64,000 nt of DNA from Pyropia yezoensis (GCA_009829735.1 CM020619.1:8360375-8424374); one strand, 5' to 3'; positions 43,149 to 54,366 are shown, counted from the first letter of the stretch. The notes: generated by a model from the sequence alone, not told the origin. Numbers and translations: made by a program.

Positions 43149-44269
43149 GTGCCGCGGAAAAGCAGCGTCTACCGGTCATCGGTGGGCACGACGCGGCCCC
43201 GACTCATGTCGTCGCTCTCGGCGGCAGCTCCCCTTGTGGGAAGGGGCTTGTTGGGCATCCTGCCCTGCCGCTCCAGCCCCGCCTCGGCGGCGACGGTTAA
43301 CTCTGGAGCCATCGGCTCCACCCTTTGGGCGGCCCTGTTTCTGAGCCTGTCGTCTATACTCCCCCACGTCCGCCAAGTAGCGGGTGGTGGTCGTGGACGC
43401 CGGGGTGGTGGCGCCGGAGCGTGTGGCGGCGGTGGTCCCGCAGCGGGCCGTGACGACGCCCAAGACCCCCCCCTGCCAACGAGAACGAGGACAACAAAGA
43501 CGAGGACAACGACGGAGGCGGCGAAGGCGGCGGCAGCGACAAGGACGAAGACGACGACGACGACGGCCGCCGCAGAGGTGGCGGCAAGGACGACGATCCG
43601 CCCCCGCCCGGTGACGACTCCGACGATGACTACAGCGACGATGACGGGGACGACGAGTACGACGGCAAGACCAAGGTGTATCGCAGCCCCTTCCACCCTA
43701 GGGAGGTTTCCCGGGTGCAGGCGTCCCGCTTTGTGATACGCGGGTTTTACGTCCCGCCCGACGGCAGCCCGCTGCTGCGTCGGCCGGCGCCGTTTGACGT
43801 CGTGAGCGACACTCGCTACGCGCGCGTGCAGGCCAAGGTACACGGTAAGGCGGCGCACGAGCTTGAGTTTGTATACAACGTGTGCGCTTGGGTCCAGGCG
43901 CTGCACAACCGCATCCTCTCCAAGGAGCTCGAGCGCGAGGAGGCGGGCAAGAGGGTGAGCACCTTTGACCGCGAGATGCGGTTGTGGCTCAACCAGGTCT
44001 TCTCCCTCACGTCAGCACGGTACAAGGTCATCTCCCTTGCCACCCACGATGGACCTGCTTCGGAGACTCTCCGAGCGTTGGTCTTCGACAACGCGGACGA
44101 CGGCGTCTACTGCCCCGCCTGGGACTTCCTTCAGAACGCCCAGACGGAGAGCTTTGTCAAGCAAGCCGCCCGAAGTCACGGTACCCGCCACGCCGCAGGC
44201 ATATGCGCCGAAAGCCCCAAGCCGCCCGACAAGCCGGGCAAGGGGGGCGGCCCCAAGCGGCGCCGTTAA
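43149..44269 (+). pseudogene. DIRS gag-like protein
   Basis: A frame from 43149 becomes, after the C tract at about 43464-43471, the frame that runs to 44269, so a one-base change in the homopolymer would join them. The second part is very acidic (DKDEDDDDDGRRRGGGKDDD), then ordered (HGKAAHELEFVYNVCAWVQA; REMRLWLNQVFSL) and ends basic (PKPPDKPGKGGGPKRRR). Gag identity is inferred from its position in front of RT. Confidence 0.5.
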
Positions 44270-44479
44270 GCTACCCGGCTGGGCCTCGCTGACCCCCCGC
44301 CCTTCTCGGGGGTCGGGCACGCCTCCTGGCGTGCCGGGGCGCGTGGCAGCTACGAAGGCACGCAACCGCCGACGTCGCCCTACAAAGAGGCAGCGCCGGG
44401 ACGAGGCCCGCGTGGCGGCTGACGACGAGGCGGCGGCCGCCGCCTCGTCCTTCTCCACGCTGCGGCTCTCGGCGGCCGC

Positions 44480-46185
44480 ATGGGCGGCCATGGGGGCAAC
44501 CAGTTGGGTATTACGGACCATCCTCTTTGGTCTGCAGATTCTTTGGGTCTCCCTCCCCCCGCCTACGCGGTCCAAGGGTTTCCCATGCCCAGCATCGAGC
44601 AGCTATGGAGCGCCAACGAGGTCGAGCGCTGGGTGGCCGCCGGCTTTGCCCGCCGTCTGAGCAAGGCGGCAGGCGCGGGCTCCCTGTAGGTGTCTCCGAC
44701 ATTTGTCATCCACGGGCCCAAGGACCGGCTGGTGGTGGACCTGAGACAGATCAACCGGTTCATCTCCGAGCGCACGTTCAAGTACCAGCGCCTGGCCAAC
44801 TTCCTCTCCACGCTGCTCCCCGACGAGCACCTGGTGTCGTGGGACGTGAACGACGCCTTCTACCACATACGCCTGTGGCCAGCCCTCCGCAAGTACTTCC
44901 GCTTCATCGTCGACGGCGTCGTGTACGAGCCGCTCGTGCTGCCATTCAGCGTGCATCTCTCCCCGTGGGCGTGGACCAAAGTACTACGTCCAGTCGTCGC
45001 CGCGCTACGCAACAAGGGCTACACCGTGATGGCGTATGTGGAAGACTTTGCGGCAACGGGCTGAGGCGTCCGCCCCTCAACGGCGGCGTCTGCGACCGCC
45101 GGCAGGCTGGCGATCCTGGACCTGTTCGAGACGCTGGGGGTCCACGTCCACCCTACCAAGGGCGTCAGCGTCGGCACGACCGCGCTTCTGCTTCTCGGGC
45201 TTCTCGTTGACACGCGCCGGCGGCTGCCGCTGCTGCTCAAGGAGCGGCTGGACAAGTTGGTCAGCCAGGCCAAGATCCTGCTCACGGCGGCGGGCGCCAA
45301 CGCCCGCGTCGTCTCGGCCAAAGCCCTTTCCAGCTTCTCTGGCACCGCGGTATCGTGCTCTCTGGCGGTGTCATCCGCGCGGTTCTACCTCAGGCGGCTC
45401 TACAACTGCCAGGGAAAGCGCACGGGGTCGACCAAGATCTCCCACGGCGCTGCCCGCGAGCTCCACAGGTTCGCCCAGCTGCGGACCAACCCGGGCGTCG
45501 GACACGCGCTGTGGGCAGACACGGTCGGCCACCTCACGACCGATGTATCACCCTGGGGCTGGGAAGGCCACTGGGGCGACACCGTCCCAGCAGCGGAGTT
45601 TTTCCCCCTGTCCCAGCGCAACTGGCACATCAACGTCAAGAGGTGAGCGCCGTGCGGTTTTGCTTGCTCGCCCTCGGCAAGCAGATGGCGGGACGTACAG
45701 GAACGCTGCGCCTGCGAGTCGACAACCAGGGCGCCATGCACGTGATCAACTCATTCTCCAGCCAGTCCGCCGCCCTCATGGCCGAGCTCCGCCGGCTACA
45801 CAAAGGTTGTCGAACGGTTGGGCATCACGATCACGGCTTCCTGGATAGCCTCTGTCGCCAACGTACGGGCGGACGCGCTGTCGCGGCAATGGGACCGCGA
45901 CAACCGGCGTCTGGACGACGACATTTTCCAGCGGCTCCAAGTCCGCTACGGCGTCCACACCATCGACCGGTTCGCCACCGCGCTCAACGCGCGCTGCGCG
46001 CGCTTCAACTCGCAGCTGCAAGGCCTGGGGATGGAGGGAGTGGACGCCTTTTCTGTGCCGTGGGGGGCAACGAGAACAACTGGATCTACCCGCCGTTCTT
46101 ACAAGCCGCGCGCAACATCGAAAAAGTTTTGGCGGACAAGGCGACAGCGACCGTGGAGCTGCCCGTCTGGACGGCCCAAGATTGA
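44480..46185 (+). pseudogene. DIRS reverse transcriptase/RNase H, degenerate
   Basis: One frame from 44480 to 45646 holds SPTFVIHGPKDRLVVDLRQI, LVSWDVNDAFYHIRLWPALR and LSPWAWTKVLRP, typical DIRS RT blocks, but is cut by TAG at 44687-44689 and TGA at 45062-45064. The catalytic box is YVED (45035-45046) instead of the expected YVDD/YLDD. RNase H-like sequence (SAVRFCLLALGKQMAGRTG; LRLRVDNQGAMHVINSFSSQ) follows after a one-base shift near 45644, and further shifts occur near 45800 and 46060. The copy is almost certainly inactive. Confidence 0.8.
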
Positions 46186-46439
46186 TGGGCGCCCGCGCTG
46201 GCGCACGCTACGGAGGCTTGGTCGCTTCCCGGGAGCACCGCGCCCTTCTCGTCGGGGCACGCGCGCGTCCCGGCTACCCCTCTGCGCTGGTGGATGGCAG
46301 TCCTCCGCTTCGTCAATGGCGGCCAACCTCCGGCCGTTGTCCAAGCAAGACGGGCGGCAGCCGAAAGAGCCGACCAACGCCGGCAGCGCTTCAACCGACG
46401 CCAACGGCGGACCGGTGGTGGCGTGGCCAACGCTCGGCG

Positions 46440-47420
46440 CTGGCGCGTGCTTCCCCTGGCGGCGGCGCTGATGGAGCTGCCGCGTGCTACCTGCGGTCGT
46501 GGTCTATCGTGGCCGCCGCGGCGGACCGCTACGACGGCCACTGGCGCCGCTTCTCTGACTACTGCGCGCGCCGCGGCGCCCCATCGCTCCCCGTCAGCAC
46601 GACCACCGTCGTCTGGTACGTTGGATCCCTCTGGCGCCGCGGCAAGGTCATAGCCGTGTCGCTCAAGCCTCTTTTGGCGGCGCTGCGCAAGCGGCATCTC
46701 GCGGCTGGCTTCCCTAACCCTTGCGATGCCGACAGCGTCCGCGAGGCCAAGTCCGGCTTTCAACGGTCGGGGCTAGCGATTCGCCCCCAGCCCTCGCGGG
46801 CCGCCGTCCCGTTGCCGTCCACCACCGCCTGGAGCCTGGCCCTGGTGGCGACCTCCTCCCCTTGCGTGCTGCGGCACCGGCTCACCGCCGTCGTCTGCGC
46901 CTTTTGGTGGATGCGACGCGCCAAGGACCTCATCCGGTTCACCCTGGAGGATGTGGACCTCCGGCCGGACGGACGGACCTGCTTCATCGTCCGCTACCAC
47001 AAGACGGCGGCGGTGGACGGCCCCATCTCCCGAGATCTGCCGCGGTCGGACAACCCCGACGCGGACGTGCCTCGCCAGCCGCTCGCGCGGCTACTGGCGG
47101 ACCGGCGCGCCGCCGATGCTGGACCCGGCGACCGGCTCTTCTCGGACTGCCACCCCAAGCAGGCCAGCGCCACGCTGACGGCCTGGCTGCGGGAAGGCTT
47201 GGCTCGCATCAGCATGTCCGCCCCCCTGGGCGCGCGCTACGCCAGCTACTCCCTCAAGAAGGGCGGCGTCACGTCGTCCAACGCGGCGGGCGTCCCCCGC
47301 GGCGCCATCTCCGAGTACTCCAACACGTCGGAGCTGACCCTGGCCGAGACCTACATCTCCGCGTTGGCCACCCCGTCGCCCTCAGACCAGAGTTTATTCG
47401 GTCGCCTCTGCCCGGCCTCG
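46440..47420 (+). pseudogene. DIRS tyrosine recombinase
   Basis: Continuous frame with the N-terminal SAM-like domain (YDGHWRRFSDYCARRGAPSL) and catalytic domain: RRAKDLIRFTLEDV holds the first Arg and YHKTAA the Lys. The usual HxxR box reads YSLKKGG, so His and Arg are replaced. TYI is the likely nucleophile Tyr. The protein is cut by the LTR inserted at 47421; the frame runs by chance to 47687 inside the LTR. Two catalytic replacements make this copy doubtful as an active enzyme. Confidence 0.75.
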
Positions 47421-47783
47421 TGTAGCACAATAGGAATCCGTCGCACGTCCACTCTCAGGGAACACTCACCAAGGGGGATCGGCACCAACGTCACCGGGAG
47501 GCCAAGGTTGCTGTCCTTGGAGCGCAAGCCACGGGACCAAGATGGGAGCCCAAATGGGAGGGGTTTGTTGTTCTGCCTTGGCCGGCGGTGGATTCGCCGC
47601 CGGCCCCCTCGTTATAAACCCTCGGAGACACTACTAACTACCCTCCTCCCCAAGATGCAAGTCCCTCTGGTCATACGTAACTTGTAGATACCGTGACCAG
47701 TACGGACTCTCAAATTGAAAGCCAAGGATTAGAAGTAGCCCCCCTAACATTAGGGTCACAATACGGCCAACCATATTGCTACA
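47421..47783 (-). repeat. 3' LTR of the minus-strand chromovirus
   Basis: 363 bp bounded by TGTAGC and GCTACA, a six-base version of the usual TG...CA ends. A TATA-like TTTATAAC lies at 47619-47612 on the minus strand, followed by a perfect 8-bp stem hairpin (47581-47604, GCCGGCGG arms). Only one copy is in the window, so the limits rest on the terminal repeats and the polypurine tract. Confidence 0.7.
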
Positions 47784-47795
47784 TATCCCCCCCTT
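47784..47795 (-). other. Polypurine tract
   Basis: AAGGGGGGGATA on the minus strand directly precedes the LTR start TGTAGC, as expected for the plus-strand primer of reverse transcription. It fixes the orientation of the element as minus. Confidence 0.75.
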
Positions 47796-48257
47796 AGATT
47801 CGGCCCGTCCTCGGGTCGAGTTGCATTCGGGTTACCGAATGTAAGTGGGTCGCGTGGCCGTTTACCAGTCGGGTGGGGCTTTGCGCCCTGTCGCGACAGA
47901 CACCCCTTTTCGAGGTTGTCTGAGGGGGGTGCCCCCCTTTGTGTGGTACACACACGATCCGTTTTCCGGACCGTTAACTTCCCGATGCGGGTTTCTGTTC
48001 ACGACCCCCCTTTCCGAGGGGTGGTGCAAGCGGATCCGCCACCAGGTGTCTGGTGGTAGGGGAGCCCCTCTCGTGAGACGATTGAGTGGGTGGCGGGGGT
48101 TGCCCGCGTTGCGTGGGAGCGGTTGGGGGTGACCCCCCTGGTTACCCCGTGTGGGGGGGGCGTGGCTCCGGTCCAGGTGCCTGGGTGGAGCGCCCTCGTA
48201 GCTCGGCTGGTGCGGGTCGTCCCGCGCTGCCGTATCGCTCGTTCTGAACTGTGTGGT

Positions 48258-48263
48258 TATAAG
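48258..48263 (+). promoter_or_regulatory. TATA-like box of the antisense ORF
   Basis: TATAAG about 105 bases before the ATG at 48369, opposite to the direction of the retroelement. Confidence 0.4.
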
Positions 48264-48368
48264 CGCGGGCGCCCGCGCTTCCCTGGCTCGTCCGCGCGAG
48301 CGTTCCTCGTACCGGGTCGAGCCGGCCTCGGCTTTTCTGCACGGGGCGCCCCTGCTACCCCGGTCATC

Positions 48369-50738
48369 ATGTCGGACCCCCAGGTACCCGGGGGCGAGGA
48401 CGACCTCCTGCTTGAGGAGGAGGAAGAGGTGATGGTGGACGACGTTCCCGTCTCCGCCACCGCCGCCGAGTGCTTCTTAGCGAGCTCTTCGGAGGACGAG
48501 GACGACCGGGTGACCGTTCGTGTGGCCCCGGAAGGCGCGCCGGGCGGGTTGTCGTCCGTGTGTAGCGGCACGACGGCTCCGTCGGGTGGCGGACAACCGC
48601 GTGCAGCGGTGGCCTCTACCGCTACTCCTCCGGCGGCCCGGATGCCTTCTGTCGCCGGTACCGGCGCGGCTCTACCTCAAGACGGTGTCGCCGGCGTGGC
48701 GGATGGTAGTGGCGGCACCCCGGCCGGTTCCACGGGTCAAGACGGCGCGGGTGCCCGCCCGGTTGGTGTGTCCGCTGCGGCGGGTAGCGGGTCTACCCGT
48801 GCTGCCCCCGTGGTACCCTCGTCGGGCCCGGGTGGCGGCGATGCTCTGCCCGCGGTGCCGCAGGCGCGTGATGGTCAAGAGTTATCTACCCCGATGGCAG
48901 TGGACTCCGGGAGCTACTCCGGGCGGGCGCCAGCCCTTCTTCTTCCTCCTGGGCCTCGTGCACCTTCGGTGCCGGCCCATCTGCCGGTTGGGAATCCCCC
49001 GGCGCCCCCGATTCTTCCTGGTCCTGCCCGGGTTGCCCCGCTGGGTGGCGGCGTCGCCGTGTCGGCAGGTCAACCCGCCATGTCGATGTCCGACTTGGTG
49101 GCTCGGGTTCGAGGCATGACTGCGCAAGAGTCAATGGAGTCCGCTGGGCGGATGAGGGTGGACTTCCACCCATCGCGTCTCTCTGGAGGGACTTCCCGCC
49201 GCGTCAGGGTGGACCCGAGTTGGGAGCGGGAGTTGGTGCGGCTGGTCAACCAGCCGAGCGCGGTGCGGGTGGAACACCATTGGATCCTGAGTCAGCCGGA
49301 CGACCGGCATGCGCAGCTCTGGCGCACCCGGGTGGGACGGGGTGAGGTCTACCTCGACCCCGCCTTCGGGGTATGCGACCTGATTGCCCCCGCGTTGCCG
49401 CGGGAGGTTGACTACCCGGCTAGTGCTCGGGGGATTGCGGCGGCGGCGGAGCCGGTTGCGTTTGGGGAGACGGTGAGCCGTACCGGTCGGTATCCCGACT
49501 TTGACTACTACCCGGGGGAACCCCCGTATCTGTCGTTGACGGCTCCCTACCCGCCCATGGCGGGGTTGAAGTCGGCGTCGAGCTGGCGACGTAACCATGG
49601 TGTCATGGCGTATGCGTTCCGCACCGATATAACGTGTGCGTTGCAGACCGGCAACGGTCGTGCGCCGGTATACACTCCCGTGCGCCCGCCTCTGTGGCAG
49701 GAGGGGTGGGAACCCGCCCCTGCTTTCCGGTTTGACACCGGCTCCTGTCTCCGATACTTCGGGAGTGTGTTGGCCTCCCGGCCGGTCCACCCGTTGCAGG
49801 GTACCTTCACCCTTGAGGTTACCCTCGGGCAGGCTTCCTCCTTCTTGCTGTCCGTCCGCCGGCAGGGGCGCCTGTTTCATCTTCCGACGGGTGTCCGTCG
49901 GCACATCGCGCAGTTGGGCGTGGATCTGATAGCCGCCAAGACCGGGTTGGCCCGGGAGTTCGAGGCCCTGCTGGCTGTTCACGATGCCGTGAACTGGGCT
50001 GGGGTGTTGGCCCTTCCCCCGTACCGGGATCCGCAGGCTGGGGCTTCCCCCTTGCCTCGTCACTCGTTGCGTATCCGGCGTACTCAGCCGGGTGAGCCCA
50101 ATTGCCATGGGTGGGCGTCCACCGAGGCTGTTGCTGACCTGGGTATTCCCATGGTGATCCATGACCCTCTTCAGGTCCTTGCCCCGTGGTTCGGTAACCC
50201 GATACCGGCGGCGGTTGGCCGTCGTCCCCGAGAGTGGGGCTCTGCGGGTGGGGAGCGTGAGGTGTCCCGTCGTCGGGCGGAGCCCCGCCGGGGTTACGGT
50301 GGAGCCCCTTCGGTGGGGTCCTACCGGGCCTCATACCAGGCGTCACCGGCTCCGGTGGTGGCTGTGTCGGCTCCTGTAGCTCCTCTGGCTGCGCCAGTGT
50401 CACCTCCCGCCCCTGTCATGCATGACGGGGGTCCCCGTCTCTGGTATGAGGGCGTTGACGCCCTTGTTGCCCGCGCAATGCGGGAGGGTCTCTCTGTTAG
50501 CTGGGGGGATATCCCCCCAGGTGCTGCGCTGGTTGGGTCAGCGCGTTGCTTTGGTAGTGTGCTTGACCGCCTCCAGACAGCTCTGGAGGACGTGGAGGCT
50601 GGCCGCAGCACCCTCGTCCAGCTATGCACCGAGGTAACTCGGGTGATTGACCGTCGTGAGATTGCCGACCGGTGGAGCACGGCGGTATACGCGCTTACGC
50701 GTGAGTGGCCTCCCTCGGGCAGTGGGTCTACCCACTGA
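48369..50738 (+). CDS. 789-residue ORF antisense to the chromovirus
   Basis: ATG at 48369 (MSDPQVPGGEDDLL) is preferred over an in-frame ATG at 48090 because a TATA-like box lies between. Acidic N-terminus (LLEEEEEVMVDD), then a Ser/Pro/Gly-rich part to residue about 235, then about 330 residues of ordered sequence (SWERELVRLVNQPSAVRVEH; FDTGSCLRYFGSVLASRPVH; GVLALPPYRDP), and a short C-terminal helix (STLVQLCTEVTRVI). The frame is intact, while pol next to it is broken. It lies between pol and the 3' LTR on the opposite strand, the position of the antisense ORFs known in some Tat-lineage Ty3/gypsy elements. I do not recognise the fold, and a gag origin cannot be excluded. Confidence 0.6.
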   Translation: MSDPQVPGGEDDLLLEEEEEVMVDDVPVSATAAECFLASSSEDEDDRVTVRVAPEGAPGGLSSVCSGTTAPSGGGQPRAAVASTATPPAARMPSVAGTGAALPQDGVAGVADGSGGTPAGSTGQDGAGARPVGVSAAAGSGSTRAAPVVPSSGPGGGDALPAVPQARDGQELSTPMAVDSGSYSGRAPALLLPPGPRAPSVPAHLPVGNPPAPPILPGPARVAPLGGGVAVSAGQPAMSMSDLVARVRGMTAQESMESAGRMRVDFHPSRLSGGTSRRVRVDPSWERELVRLVNQPSAVRVEHHWILSQPDDRHAQLWRTRVGRGEVYLDPAFGVCDLIAPALPREVDYPASARGIAAAAEPVAFGETVSRTGRYPDFDYYPGEPPYLSLTAPYPPMAGLKSASSWRRNHGVMAYAFRTDITCALQTGNGRAPVYTPVRPPLWQEGWEPAPAFRFDTGSCLRYFGSVLASRPVHPLQGTFTLEVTLGQASSFLLSVRRQGRLFHLPTGVRRHIAQLGVDLIAAKTGLAREFEALLAVHDAVNWAGVLALPPYRDPQAGASPLPRHSLRIRRTQPGEPNCHGWASTEAVADLGIPMVIHDPLQVLAPWFGNPIPAAVGRRPREWGSAGGEREVSRRRAEPRRGYGGAPSVGSYRASYQASPAPVVAVSAPVAPLAAPVSPPAPVMHDGGPRLWYEGVDALVARAMREGLSVSWGDIPPGAALVGSARCFGSVLDRLQTALEDVEAGRSTLVQLCTEVTRVIDRREIADRWSTAVYALTREWPPSGSGSTH

Positions 50739-51188
50739 GGAGTGCTATTGTTTGTGAGGGAGAGGGCCCCGGTAACCCTTATGGTGGCCGGGTAGTAGTG
50801 AGTATGAACTCATCCCCCGCTGGGGCGTTTGCATGATACCAATGCCTGCCATTGGGGAGTACCCCGTTTGACTTAGTCGTGGCTTGCCTCGGTTCTTTTC
50901 CGCCTCCCCCAACCCATCCTGGTTGGTTAATACTCATGAAGGTCAACCTTCTTGGTCCGTCACTTGCCTCCTGGCTGAAGGTTTACCTTGGTGTAAGCCT
51001 TAGGTTACTTTGAGATTATCGGAGTTAGTCATCTCCTTCAAGTAAACTTGTAAAAGTCAGTAACTTACTTAGTTTGCCTAAGTCCGCTCCAACTTAGTGA
51101 ACCTAAGTCTTGCCGAGTCCATGTGACACCCTACTCAGTAGGTATAAGCCTCACCCCCCAACAGCCGATGTCGGTGTCGGTTGGGTTG
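50739..51188. other. Non-coding part of the chromovirus
   Basis: Between the antisense ORF and pol. It contains a G-rich tract followed by TGAGGCTTATACC on the minus strand near 51150. No ORF of note. Confidence 0.5.
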
Positions 51189-53397
51189 TTACAGTAGGCG
51201 TCGTCGCCTCATGTAAGGCATGAGGAGTTGGCGGGGTATATTCGCCGCCTGTTCCCAGGTGGGTGAGCCGTATCCGACCCACATAACCTTAACGTACCAG
51301 GGTCCTGGTAGGTCCGGGTCGGTGTGTCCGACCACGCTCTCTACTTGGTATGGAATCCCATCCGGTCCCACCGGGTCATCTGACCGGTGGGTTGTAAGAG
51401 CTTCATGTAGCAACCCAGCCGGTACCGGCTGAGGCTGTTCCGGCTTCGGAGCAGGTGTCACATCGTTGAGGTTGATGCGTTGTATCTCCGTATCGGAGTG
51501 CAGTATGACAGAGTGATCATCTCTGTGTAAGATCTGGTACGGTCCCTTGACCGGTTGCATAAGCTTGTTCCCTCGGAACTTCTGGTGTCTGATGTAGACC
51601 CAGTCACCTGTCATCAGGGTAGCGTTGCGCACCCGTAGTCGGGCGTCGAAGTTCTTCTTGTATCGAAGTTGTGTTCTGTCAAGGGCACCCTTGAGCTTTG
51701 GAATCATTCACGATAGCTTGGCCAACCAAGCTAGGTGGATGCGTTCGGCCGGTCGGCCCTTCGGTGTATCATACCGAGTGCACCTGCCGGGTGGCAGCGT
51801 CAGGTTACCGACCCCTAGTGGCATGACCCACTCCAGTGGGGCGATGTTAGTGCTCCGATGTGGCCTGGCATTGTATGCCAGGGTGAGTACGGACAGAAGC
51901 CTGTCCCAAGTGTTCGTGTGCTCGGCCACGTAGCATTGGAGCATCTTGACGATGGTGCGGTTGAACCGCTCCACTTGCCCGTTGGACTGCGGGTGGTAGT
52001 CGGATGCCCGACGGGGTTCGATACCGAACATGCCCAGGACCTTAGTGCAGAATGCTGACGTAAGGTTTGCTCCGTTGTCGGAGAGGAGTTGCTTCATGAC
52101 TCCGTATGCACTGATCCAGTGGTCAACCACTGCGTTCATGATGGTATATGCCGTATCATTCAGGATGGCTGCCGCTCGTGACAGCTTAGTGAATCGGTCT
52201 GACATGACTAAGATGTATCTGTTCCCTTCTTCCGTTACCGGAAGTGGCCCGAGTATGTCGATAGCGACTTGCTCGTTGAGCCGATCCGGTGGGAACAGTT
52301 TCATGGCAGACGCCTGCCTATGTAGACTCATGCGGTTACGTGCACAGGGGTGGCATCCCCTTACGTGGTCGACCACGTCGACGGCCATTGCTGGCCAGTA
52401 GAAGAACCTTCGCAGTGCTGCGAACATACGTGAACCCCCCGGGTGTCCGGCTGTAGGGTTCTCGTGTTCTCGTTCCATGACGGCTTGCCGTAAGGACACG
52501 GGAACCACGACTTGATGTCGTCCATCGGCGGGTGCCCGCCGGTATATGAGTCCGTCTTCATTCTCGGAGAAGATGCCAGCCGTACCGGCCATGAGGTTAG
52601 CGCGATGGCGTCTACAGTCGTCGTCATTGGCTTGTGCCTCGCGGAAGTCCGCGAGAGTCAGTGGGCATGCTCGGTGTGCCATGGTACGGTCAACCATACC
52701 TTGGGTGGCGTTACCCACCACGCAGACCGGTACCACCGGGATGTCCTCGTCCACCGGGCGGGTATCCCCGCTCGGGGTGTCGAGTCGAGACAGCGCGTCT
52801 CCGAGGTGGTGGGTTGACCCAGCCTTATACACGGTGCGGTAGTCGTGCTCGGCCATCTTCAGCCTCCATCAGGCTAGCCTCCCATGGCTATCGGAATCCA
52901 TGTCACCAAGGTTGAGGAGCCATCGTAGGGGTTCGTGGTCGGACCTCACGATGAACCTAGAGCTCTCCAGGTATGGGCCGAGCAGTTGCACTGCCCATAT
53001 AACCCCGAGGCACTCACGCTCGGTGGCACTATAGTTACGCTCAGCCGGGTTGAGTGTCCGACTGAAGTACCCTACCGGACGTAGGTCCGGGATAACGTTA
53101 TCGGAACCGATCAACGTCTCTCCCTGTAACAGGGTGCATCCCACTTGTGTGTCGCACGCATCGACATCGATGACGAAGGTACCCCGTCTGTGCGGTAACG
53201 CAAGGACGGGTGGGGATAGTAGGGCTCGCTTCAGCGACTCGAATGCCTCCTCTTCACTAGGCGAAGGGGGTTGGTTGGAGTACCTTGGGCAAGGAACTGC
53301 TCGTAAGAACCGTTAACGGTTTATCTATCCGAGCGAAGTCCTTGACGAACCGTCGGTATACGTTGCACATTCCCAGGAAGCTCTTGAGCTGTGTCTG
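51189..53397 (-). pseudogene. Ty3/gypsy pol: RT end, RNase H, integrase, chromodomain
   Basis: Starts inside the RT connection (TQLKSFLGMCNVYRRFVKDF). After a one-base shift near 53260 it continues with RNase H (ACDTQVGCTLLQGE; FSRTLNPAERNYSATEREC), then integrase: the HHCC zinc domain, core residues in AIDILG, LSDNGAN and QVERFNRT (the DDE triad), a GPY-type module and a chromodomain (YQVESVVGH; WYVKVMWVGYGSPTWE) ending at 51189. Two in-frame TGA codons, at 52869-52871 (GRLA*W, where the family has Arg) and 51708-51710, break an otherwise aligned frame. Inactive as it stands. Confidence 0.85.
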
Positions 53398-54366
53398 TGT
53401 AAAGATTTGCCCCTTAAATCGCCACCCGGAACCCAGGGGATATGGACTGGGACCTCTCCTTACATGTCCGGCCCCGATAACTCCCCCCAAGACACATCAA
53501 TTCCCCACTACCCTGGGCGACACCACGCTGTATCCGTGACATTTTGCGGACGTCGGCCGACCGCACGAAAGCCGCCGTCAACGCACTGTCGGAACCCTGT
53601 CATGGACGTCGAAACTCGACAACGAGGAGCGAGTGACATCGTCGACCAACCACGGGCGGACATCCCCGTCTGTGCTGCCTGAATTTCATTCTCTGCGCTG
53701 CTTGAAAGCTGGCATCAAGGACCAGTCACATGATTCACCGACACTGAGGACACCGCACATCCTCGCTGGCGGCTGAGTGCGATATGACTGGCTCGCCGGC
53801 TTTTGGATTGATTGAATTCGGCCAGCTGGTTGGTGACTGGCTGGCCGGTCAAGGGATTGATTGAATTTGGCCTTGCTGGCCCTTACAGCCAGTCGGACCT
53901 TCTGGCCGACCGGCGTGTGGAGCCGGCTGGTGGGGCGCGCTGGGCGCCATCCACGGGACCCCCTTCGTTTCGGGCAAACTGGGGCTGCACTCCTTTAGTG
54001 CGCACGCCCGCCCATGCTTTGTTCTGAGAGACATGCTTTGTTTTTGGACCGTTCTGTGCCTACCGGCGGTGCGATGGGGAAACGCATGCTTTGGGGCACC
54101 TCGGGTGCCCCGACGCGAGTATATAGTGCGTGAGTGTCGGCGCCACCGGGGGAGACGAGAGGGGAACGACAGACACAGACCAAAGACACTGTTTACCTTT
54201 TGTACCCTCGATCCCCACCGACGTCGCGCCCATCTTCTTCCCCAGACCCACCCCCGTCGAGACCACCGTCCTCTTCCCCGTGCCTTGCCGCCCCATTGGC
54301 TCGCAGGGCCCGCTGACACCCCCACGAGTACGTTGAGGGCTCCCCGGTTGTAGGTGGGTCCTCACA
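53398..54366 (+). repeat. 5' LTR
   Basis: 969 bp, starts TGTAAAG and ends CTCACA. It has a TATATA box at 54120-54125, preceded by a short hairpin (GGGGCACC, TCG, GGTGCCCC). It differs from the 3' LTR at roughly ten positions, mostly transitions, indicating a fairly young insertion. Confidence 0.9.

Larger units (their letters stand above)
43149..47420 (+). mobile_element. DIRS-type retrotransposon, decayed and truncated
   Basis: Gag-like, reverse transcriptase/RNase H and tyrosine recombinase coding follow each other on the plus strand, the hallmark of DIRS elements, which integrate with a tyrosine recombinase instead of a DDE integrase and lack normal LTRs. Coding is interrupted several times. 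The right end is replaced at 47421 by the LTR of another element. No inverted terminal repeats or internal complementary region were found by eye, so the left limit is approximate. Confidence 0.8.
47421..53397 (-). mobile_element. Minus-strand Ty3/gypsy chromovirus, 5' part missing
   Basis: Read on the minus strand: end of RT, RNase H, integrase and chromodomain (53397-51189), a 3.4-kb region with an ORF on the opposite strand, a polypurine tract, and a 3' LTR (47783-47421). Protease, gag and the 5' LTR are absent. The element breaks at 53397 where the next LTR begins. Confidence 0.8.

Noticed and set aside
47421-47687. C-terminal 90 residues of the tyrosine recombinase frame
   Set aside because: They lie within the LTR of the inserted element, so they are not part of the recombinase.
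51189-51193. LTR start TGTAACAACCC at the end of the minus-strand pol
   Set aside because: No polypurine tract precedes it, and a clear polypurine tract plus TGTAGC...GCTACA LTR lies further on at 47795-47421.
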